A stretch of DNA of 64,000 nucleotides, from NCBI GenBank assembly GCA_002148405.1, contig MUGG01000058.1, positions 1 to 64,000 on the forward strand, written 5' to 3'. Source of the DNA: Alkalinema sp. CACIAM 70d (GTDB taxonomy: Bacteria; Cyanobacteriota; Cyanobacteriia; Leptolyngbyales; Leptolyngbyaceae). Below are positions 58,545 through 64,000 of this stretch, in pieces. The notes beneath the pieces were generated by a model, which was not told the DNA's origin, did no database searches, and was given only the letters and a program-made list of their open reading frames with translations. Position 1 is the first letter of the stretch. Every line of letters starts with the position of its first letter. The position numbers and the translations under genes are program-made.

Positions 58545-58932
58545 AGGATGTTTCTCTCGGTAGCGCACACCTGTACCTTCGGACGGGAAAGGGGGGATTC
58601 CCCGAAACCTAGGTCAGTTTGTCAGGTGGCTCAGACTCATTTTGTCCTGAAATGCTGAAACTCAGATGGAATAATGGAGATCGGCCACCCCGATCGAAGG
58701 GCAAGAACCAGCAATGTGACAGTTTAGTGTGACAATTCTTCAGGTGTGACAGTTTGTGTGACAATCCAGGGTGCAGACTGTGTAGTGCGATCGAATGGCT
58801 CTTCCCGTTGATTTCTTGCACTTAGTCCTGCGTTCTGCTGCGGGGTATTGTACTCTGCGGCTGAAAGGGGCATGCTAATGGGTAACCTGACACGGGTAAA
58901 TGATCCCTGCTGCGTGATCTGATGGTCCATCA
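58545..58932. other. Divergent promoter region hetZ / MASE1 kinase
   Basis: About 390 bp without genes. It holds the four TGTGACA boxes. The 69-83 codon frames here are minus-strand shadows. Confidence 0.5.
58715..58763. promoter_or_regulatory. Four TGTGACA direct repeats
   Basis: TGTGACA occurs at 58715-58721, 58728-58734, 58745-58751 and 58757-58763, with start spacings 13, 17 and 12 bp. The pairs are embedded in TGTGACAGTTT and GTGTGACAAT. Direct repeats suit a regulator binding in tandem; the regulator is unknown. TGTGA is also a CRP-type half-site, but no inverted TCACA partner is seen. Confidence 0.55.
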
Positions 58933-60948
58933 ATGCGCCAATTTAAACTTTCTGTGTTCTCCCGCGCTCTGACTAAACTGAATTCCGTTGTTGCGTTAGC
59001 GATCGTCTACTACGCCACAGCGGAGCTATCTCGATACTTGGCCTCTACGCCCCAAGATGTCACCCCGGTTTGGCCGCCCGATGGAATTGCCGTAGGAGCC
59101 GTCCTTTTATTTGGAAACTGGCTGGCCTATGGAGTTTGTTTAGGTTCATTCCTGGCAAATTTCTGGGCCTTTCGAGATGCGACCACTCTGACCTCCCTAG
59201 TCATTTCTACCCTTCCTGTAATCGGCATCGCGATCGGGACGACCGCAGGAACCCTGCTGGGGGTCTGGTTACTCCGGAAATCCACAAAGGGCCGCTACCC
59301 CCTGGAGCGGGTGACAGACGTTTTCCGATTTCTGCTCTTTACAGGAATGGTCGGGCCAAGCATTAATGCCACCGTGGGGGTAACCTGCTTAATGCTGAGT
59401 GGCAAAATCCCTGGGCCTGCCTATGGCACGGTCTGGTTAACCTGGTGGATTTCCAATGTTTCGGGCATTTGGATCGTCACTCCAATTATGCTTTCTTGGA
59501 AACATTTTCTCCATGGGAGTCCCTCACCTATCCATCAACTGCGGCAATGGCTGTTTCCTCCCTTGCCTGGAGAAAAATCAGCATTTTCGCCCCAGACCTC
59601 TCCCTTCTTCACTAAAGTCCGTTGGCTGAGATTGTGGGTTACCCTAGAGCCTGCTGTTTTATTAGGATTAGTCGCTGTCATTGGTGGAATCGCGTTTGAT
59701 GAGGGCCATCATTTAGAATTTATGCTGATTCCCCTGCTGATTTGGGCCGCATTTCGCCTCGGACAACCTGGAGCGACCCTAGTCACAGGCATCGTAACCG
59801 CGATCGCCGTCATCGCAACCGTCAACGGCAAAGGTGGATTTGTTAGCGCGGATCTCAATTACTCGTTGATGCAATTGCAATCCTTTATTGGCGTTGTTAC
59901 CCTGACAATTTTGGTACTGACGGCAACGATTGCGGAACGCACCCAAGCAGAAGCCAAACTTCGCTTCGCCTTTCAGGAACTCGCTGAAACGAATGAAAAA
60001 TTAGAAGTTCGAGTACAGCAAAGAACGGAGGAACTCTATCTAAAAAATGCAACGTTGCAACAAACCCTGACCCAATTGCAACGAACCCAATTGCAAATGC
60101 TCCAAAGTGAAAAAATGTCAGCTTTAGGGCAAATGGTCGCTGGGATTGCCCATGAAATAAATAATCCTGTCAATTTTATTCATGGCAATCTAACCTACAC
60201 TGAACGCTATATTCAAGACTTACTTCAAGTCGTTCAAGCCTATCAACTCCACTATCCTGATCCACCTAAGACGCTGCAAATTTTGCTGGATGAAATCCAT
60301 CTCACGTTTCTCCAAGCAGATCTGACAAAGCTCCTCAGGTCCATGAAGATAGGTAGCGATCGCATCCGGCAAATTGTTTTATCACTCCGGAACTTTTCCC
60401 GTTTGGATGAAGCGGACTTTAAAGCCGTTGATATTCACGAAGGTATTGAAAATACACTCCTCATCCTACAGCACCGCTTCATTGGCAAACATAATCTCCC
60501 CGATATTGAAGTGGTGAAACACTACGGTGATTTACCGTTGATTGAATGCTATCCCAGTCAAATCAATCAAGTGTTCATGAATTTGCTCGCCAATGCGATC
60601 GATGCCTTGGAAGAAACCATTCCCCAGCCAGTCTCCGAACAGGGTAAACCTCAAATACGGCGGATTTGGATTGCCACCCGCCTCACCGAAGACAACCGCG
60701 TCCAAATTGAAATTGTAGATAATGGAGCAGGCATTCCAGAAAACGTACGATCGCGGATTTTTGATCCCTTTTTTACAACGAAACCCGTAGGCAAAGGAAC
60801 GGGTTTGGGCCTCTCCATCAGTTATCAAATCATCACAGAAACCCACCATGGGCAGCTTTGGTGTAGCTCAACTCCCGGCAGAGGCACCAAGTTTGTGATT
60901 GATATTCCGGTGTGTCAACTCCCGCGCCCCCCTCTTCAGGAATCTTGA
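58933..60948 (+). CDS. MASE1-domain sensor histidine kinase
   Basis: A 671-residue membrane kinase. Residues about 15-335 form a MASE1 sensor of eight or so helices ([34 protein letters not shown]). A coiled coil follows, then HisKA with His407 in [17 protein letters not shown] box [13 protein letters not shown]1 DNGAGI, F box and G2 GTGLGLSIS. The kinase part closely parallels the orphan kinase at 26832, indicating duplication with sensor exchange. No response regulator nearby; hetZ is divergent. Confidence 0.9.
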   Translation: MRQFKLSVFSRALTKLNSVVALAIVYYATAELSRYLASTPQDVTPVWPPDGIAVGAVLLFGNWLAYGVCLGSFLANFWAFRDATTLTSLVISTLPVIGIAIGTTAGTLLGVWLLRKSTKGRYPLERVTDVFRFLLFTGMVGPSINATVGVTCLMLSGKIPGPAYGTVWLTWWISNVSGIWIVTPIMLSWKHFLHGSPSPIHQLRQWLFPPLPGEKSAFSPQTSPFFTKVRWLRLWVTLEPAVLLGLVAVIGGIAFDEGHHLEFMLIPLLIWAAFRLGQPGATLVTGIVTAIAVIATVNGKGGFVSADLNYSLMQLQSFIGVVTLTILVLTATIAERTQAEAKLRFAFQELAETNEKLEVRVQQRTEELYLKNATLQQTLTQLQRTQLQMLQSEKMSALGQMVAGIAHEINNPVNFIHGNLTYTERYIQDLLQVVQAYQLHYPDPPKTLQILLDEIHLTFLQADLTKLLRSMKIGSDRIRQIVLSLRNFSRLDEADFKAVDIHEGIENTLLILQHRFIGKHNLPDIEVVKHYGDLPLIECYPSQINQVFMNLLANAIDALEETIPQPVSEQGKPQIRRIWIATRLTEDNRVQIEIVDNGAGIPENVRSRIFDPFFTTKPVGKGTGLGLSISYQIITETHHGQLWCSSTPGRGTKFVIDIPVCQLPRPPLQES

Positions 60949-61031
60949 TCTTCACGAACGCAGATTGCAGACCCATTTTGGGCAGTCTAGGGTCTAGACT
61001 TTGTTCTAGATCCTTGGGCCGCTTTAGCAGC

Positions 61032-61769
61032 ATGAAAATGTCGATTCCCCTCCCTACCCATCGGCGATTGTCCCTACCGATCCTACGATGGGGACTCTTA
61101 GCCCTCTTGCTTGTCCTCCTCATGGTCGGGGCAATGCCGGGATATCTCAAAGGCAGTTGGTTCTGGCAGTCTCCGCCACCGATTACAGTTCTGCAAAACC
61201 TGAAGCATCTGCGGCAGCAGGGGTTACCCCTGCCCGGTTGGCAGATGACAAAACAGCGAACCTTAACCCTGGGAGATCACGTTTGGTCCGTGCAAGAAAG
61301 CCAAGATAGCCAGCAGCACACAGCCATTTTGTTTCTATTTACGCAAAATGGCCCCAAGGATCAACCTCAGGTGGAATGGATGGATCTGAATGGGATTCAG
61401 CAGTGGGAAACCGATTCCCAACAAGCCCTTTCCTTTACGGTGCCTGGGACAACGGACGATCGATCAACCTCCTCTGCTTCCACCATTCCGGTAACAGCCC
61501 AACTATTTCGGGCTTGGAATCGGCAGCAAACCTACGCGGTGTTGCAGTGGTACGCATGGCCGACGGGAGGATCGCCTGTGCCCAGCCAGTGGTTTATGGC
61601 CGATCGCTTAGCCCAACTGCACCGCCAGCGGCAGCCCTGGGTAGCCGTTTCGGCACTCTTGGAAATAGAACCCTTGGATGACTTAAGTAAATATAGCGAT
61701 CGCATCGAAGCCCTCGGGAAGACTATACAGAGTGCGATCCTACAAACCGTGTTTCAATCTACGGGTTAG
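61032..61769 (+). CDS. Cyanoexosortase B system-associated protein
   Basis: A 245-residue protein with one N-terminal membrane helix (about 21-38). The conserved body has GYLKGSWFWQSPPPITVLQN, LPGWQ, VEWMDLNGIQQWETDSQQ, VLQWYAWPTGGSPVPSQWFM and QPWVAVSALL. These match the companion protein of cyanobacterial exosortase B as I recall it. Exosortases process PEP-CTERM-like proteins beside polysaccharide export. The ATG MKMSIPLP is preferred over a start inside the kinase gene. The exosortase is not in view and may lie past the window or elsewhere. Confidence 0.7.
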   Translation: MKMSIPLPTHRRLSLPILRWGLLALLLVLLMVGAMPGYLKGSWFWQSPPPITVLQNLKHLRQQGLPLPGWQMTKQRTLTLGDHVWSVQESQDSQQHTAILFLFTQNGPKDQPQVEWMDLNGIQQWETDSQQALSFTVPGTTDDRSTSSASTIPVTAQLFRAWNRQQTYAVLQWYAWPTGGSPVPSQWFMADRLAQLHRQRQPWVAVSALLEIEPLDDLSKYSDRIEALGKTIQSAILQTVFQSTG

Positions 61770-62018
61770 GCCAATCGCCCTGGGATATTCGGATAGATGC
61801 TTGCACGATCCCACGGGTTAGGCTGGATCTAAACTGGGTCTGAACTGGGGCTAAAAATTGTTTCCTAGAAAGGATTTCCTGTGCGCTCTCCCTGTGCCCT
61901 TGTGCTATAAGTCACCTAGGCATGCTGTACGAGATTGATGACCGCCGCATCCCGTTCCCTGGATTGCTCCCGTGTTTTCCCCCGATCACTGTGGTTGAAC
62001 CTTTGTCCTTTGAAACCC

Positions 62019-63287
62019 ATGGTTGTCTCTCCTTCCCCAATTCGGCGCTCTGTGCGGTGGACTGCCCTCTCGATCGCCAGTTTCCACACGACCTTGCAAA
62101 TTTCCCTAGGTGTCTTGGCTGGGAGTACCTGGATTCGTCCCAGTTCCGCCCAAACGCCGCCCCCACCTACCCTGGAACCCGATCGCCGACCCAGCGCCCT
62201 TGATCTGGTTGAACAAGCCCGGCAACGCTTGCGCGATCGGGGCGAATTGCCGCCAGCGGATGCACCAATTGTTCCCTCCAGAACAGATGGAACCGGGATT
62301 CCTAACACAGCAGACTCCACTCCTATGCCGACCTTTGGTCAATATCGGCTGGGCTCTGGGGATGTAGTCTCAGTCTTTGTGCAACGGTTTCAGGACTTTA
62401 GCTTCCAAGCGGCGATCGACCCTGAAGGCAAAATTACCCATCCGGTACTGGGCAAAATTGAACTACAAGGTTTGACGATCGATGAAGCCCAGGCCAGGGT
62501 TCAGCAAGCCGTGAGCCGTTATATTATCAACCCGATCGTGCTGCTCTCCCTGGCCAACCAGCGTGCCGTTCAGGTAACAGTGACTGGGGAAGTGGTGCGA
62601 CCAGGGTTGTATCCCTTGGGCAATCAACCCCAGCGAGTCTCCTCAGTACTCCTAGCTGCTGGGGGCACGACGGATCAAGCCGATCTGCGGGAGGTCAAAG
62701 TTCGACGAGCCCTACCCAATGGAGAAACGATCGAGGAATCTTTGGATTTATTTACGCCGTTAAAAACGGGAACGTCGTTGCCTGATGCCCGCTTGCAGGA
62801 CGGCGATGTGATCATGGTCGCCAAGTTGCAACCGGATAAATTGCAGGATTACGATCGCAGCATTGTCGCGCGATCGACCTTAGTCAAACCCCAACTGACA
62901 ATTCGCGTCCTCAGCTATGCGCGGGGGGGCCTAGGGGAAGTGATTGTGCCGAACGGGAGTAAGTTTATCGATGCCCTAGCCAAGGTGGGCCTCAACCCCG
63001 ATGCAGCCAATCTGCGCAAAATTGCCGTCGTCAGGTTTGATGCCCTGCAACAGAAGGCCGTCACCTTCCAACTGGACGGCAAGAAAGCCATTATGGGCGA
63101 CATAACCCAAAACATCGCCCTTCAGGATAATGATGTAATTGTGATTGGGCGCAACTTAGTAGGCAGAATCACTTATGCCTTGAATGTCTTTACTCAGCCC
63201 TTTCGCGATGTGTTAGGGTTCCTCTTGTTTTTCCGCGAATTGGGCAGTAGCGCAACCAATCTGTTTCGACCCTCGGGGCAGGAGTAA
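62019..63287 (+). CDS. Polysaccharide biosynthesis/export protein (Wza-like)
   Basis: A 422-residue outer-membrane-type export protein. A signal-like segment (about 15-45) is followed by a Pro-rich stretch, the poly_export domain (YRLGSGDVVSVFV, GKITHPVLGKIELQGLTID) and SLBB repeats (VTGEVVRPGLYPL; LQDGDVIMV). A hydrophobic C-terminal segment may cross the membrane. The ATG MVVSPSPIRRS is preferred, but an upstream start at 61935 is possible. It precedes the Wzz-type gene by 71 bp. Confidence 0.88.
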   Translation: MVVSPSPIRRSVRWTALSIASFHTTLQISLGVLAGSTWIRPSSAQTPPPPTLEPDRRPSALDLVEQARQRLRDRGELPPADAPIVPSRTDGTGIPNTADSTPMPTFGQYRLGSGDVVSVFVQRFQDFSFQAAIDPEGKITHPVLGKIELQGLTIDEAQARVQQAVSRYIINPIVLLSLANQRAVQVTVTGEVVRPGLYPLGNQPQRVSSVLLAAGGTTDQADLREVKVRRALPNGETIEESLDLFTPLKTGTSLPDARLQDGDVIMVAKLQPDKLQDYDRSIVARSTLVKPQLTIRVLSYARGGLGEVIVPNGSKFIDALAKVGLNPDAANLRKIAVVRFDALQQKAVTFQLDGKKAIMGDITQNIALQDNDVIVIGRNLVGRITYALNVFTQPFRDVLGFLLFFRELGSSATNLFRPSGQE

Positions 63288-63358
63288 TTCTGACCTAGAA
63301 TTTGACCCAGACGCTTCTTTGTGCAAACTCGGTGTAAACTCGATTCCCCCCTTCCCCC

Positions 63359-64000
63359 ATGGCTTCCCCGATCGTTAAACGCTATTTCCTCGCTGTCAAT
63401 CGCTATAAATGGTTACTGCCTGTGGGTTTGGCCCTGGGGGTAACGGGGGCCAGTTTTGCGGTGTCGCAGCCCGATCCCCCACCGATGTATACCGTGGAGG
63501 CCATTCTCGTCGGCAACCAACCCACCACTGTGTTCTCCACCACTGGCACAGAGATCCGCCAACCGATCGAGACGTTTACCGCCGATTCCCTCGTGACGGA
63601 AGCCATGCTCAACAATGTGGCGCAAAAAGTGGGTTTAGACAGCAAAAAAATTCTCAGAAATTTGAAAGTGACGTTGCCAGGGGGCGAGTCTGCTAAGGAC
63701 AAAAAAGCTGCTACCTCCGCAGGCCCGCCCCAAGTTCAGTTAACCTATCGAGATACGGAGGAAAATCGTGCCAAGCAAGTCATGCAGAGTTTGGCGGAAC
63801 AAATTGTGCAGCAGAGTCAAGGTAATAACTCTGCACGCTTAAAAGCAATCATTGAGTCTTTAAATCAACGAATTCCTAAAGCAAAAGCAGAATTAAACGC
63901 TGCCGAGCAACAGTTGGAACTGTACGATCGCACGGAAGGCCCCACCCTGATCGCCGCGCAGAATGGTAGTTTGAGTGGAGCCATTTCCCAAAGTGAGAAC
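63359..64000 (+). CDS. Wzz-type chain-length/tyrosine-kinase protein (cut by window edge)
   Basis: Open to the window end, so only the first 214 codons are seen and no stop is reached. The N-terminus MASPIVKRYFLAVNRYKWLL leads into a membrane helix (about 18-35), then a periplasmic region with a long coiled coil (SLNQRIPKAKAELNAAEQQL). This is the layout of Wzz/GumC proteins that set polysaccharide chain length. Whether a kinase domain follows is unknown. Confidence 0.85.
   Translation, partial: MASPIVKRYFLAVNRYKWLLPVGLALGVTGASFAVSQPDPPPMYTVEAILVGNQPTTVFSTTGTEIRQPIETFTADSLVTEAMLNNVAQKVGLDSKKILRNLKVTLPGGESAKDKKAATSAGPPQVQLTYRDTEENRAKQVMQSLAEQIVQQSQGNNSARLKAIIESLNQRIPKAKAELNAAEQQLELYDRTEGPTLIAAQNGSLSGAISQSEN

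Noticed and set aside
58715..58763. CRP-type (TGTGA-N6-TCACA) site
   Set aside because: The boxes are direct repeats with no inverted TCACA partner at the required spacing.

Overview
The window is cyanobacterial chromosome. The HIP1 palindrome GCGATCGC and its core CGATCG recur throughout. Several gene families are cyanobacterial hallmarks: an inactive ClpR paired with ClpP, a valyl-tRNA synthetase carrying a CAAD membrane domain, a HetZ-family protein, a CcaA-type carbonic anhydrase, a Mo-nitrogenase C-terminal-domain protein and a cyanoexosortase-B-associated protein. No rRNA, tRNA, transposase or CRISPR array was found. Nothing here fixes the genus.

Layout. 1-2.7 kb: a groEL without groES behind a perfect CIRCE operator, then a repeat-rich spacer. 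2.7-12.6 kb: a deoxyhypusine-synthase-like protein (probably homospermidine synthesis), a type II NADH dehydrogenase, a glycosidase, an AI-2E-family permease, a DUF3153 lipoprotein, a TPR protein, a P-loop kinase, GlgC and a coiled-coil protein. 12.7-22.3 kb: valS (with CAAD), asnS, small membrane proteins, an anti-sigma-type ATPase, a J-domain protein and the clpR-clpP operon with its terminator. 22.6-24.9 kb: a dispersed palindromic repeat, an FTR1-type permease and a single-domain RNase D.

25.1-26.7 kb is the most unusual part. It is a partly decayed tandem duplication of a small cassette: a hairpin, an 84-residue protein on the minus strand and a divergent XRE-type regulator. Copy 1 has two perfect 14-bp palindromes in the divergent promoter. 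Copy 2 has a frameshifted, truncated 84-residue gene and a different inverted repeat. A HigA-like antitoxin gene with no toxin lies between the copies.

26.8-31.3 kb: a sensor kinase, a Coq4-family protein, a DsbA-like lipoprotein, two exported proteins and a 44-codon gene. 31.8-37.5 kb: a very large GH15/phosphorylase-kinase-like protein followed by two GT4 glycosyltransferases. 37.6-41.5 kb: an EamA/SMR-type transporter, a Mo-nitrogenase C-terminal-domain protein and a PhoD-like phosphatase.

41.7-50.8 kb has an accessory look: a Uma2-like fragment, a STAND-like ATPase with 14 WD40 repeats, an unrecognised exported protein, an exported beta-lactamase-fold protein with five tandem BTRD1-type repeats, and a second AAA-like ATPase with a vMAP-type N-terminus. 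50.9-58.5 kb: carbonic anhydrase, S9 peptidase, DHH phosphoesterase, SixA, KDPG aldolase and HetZ. From 58.9 kb to the end: a MASE1 sensor kinase paralogous to the one at 26.8 kb, then a cyanoexosortase-B-associated protein and polysaccharide export genes. The last gene is cut by the window edge.

All calls come from reading motifs by eye, with no database search. Start codons are my choices where upstream in-frame alternatives exist.
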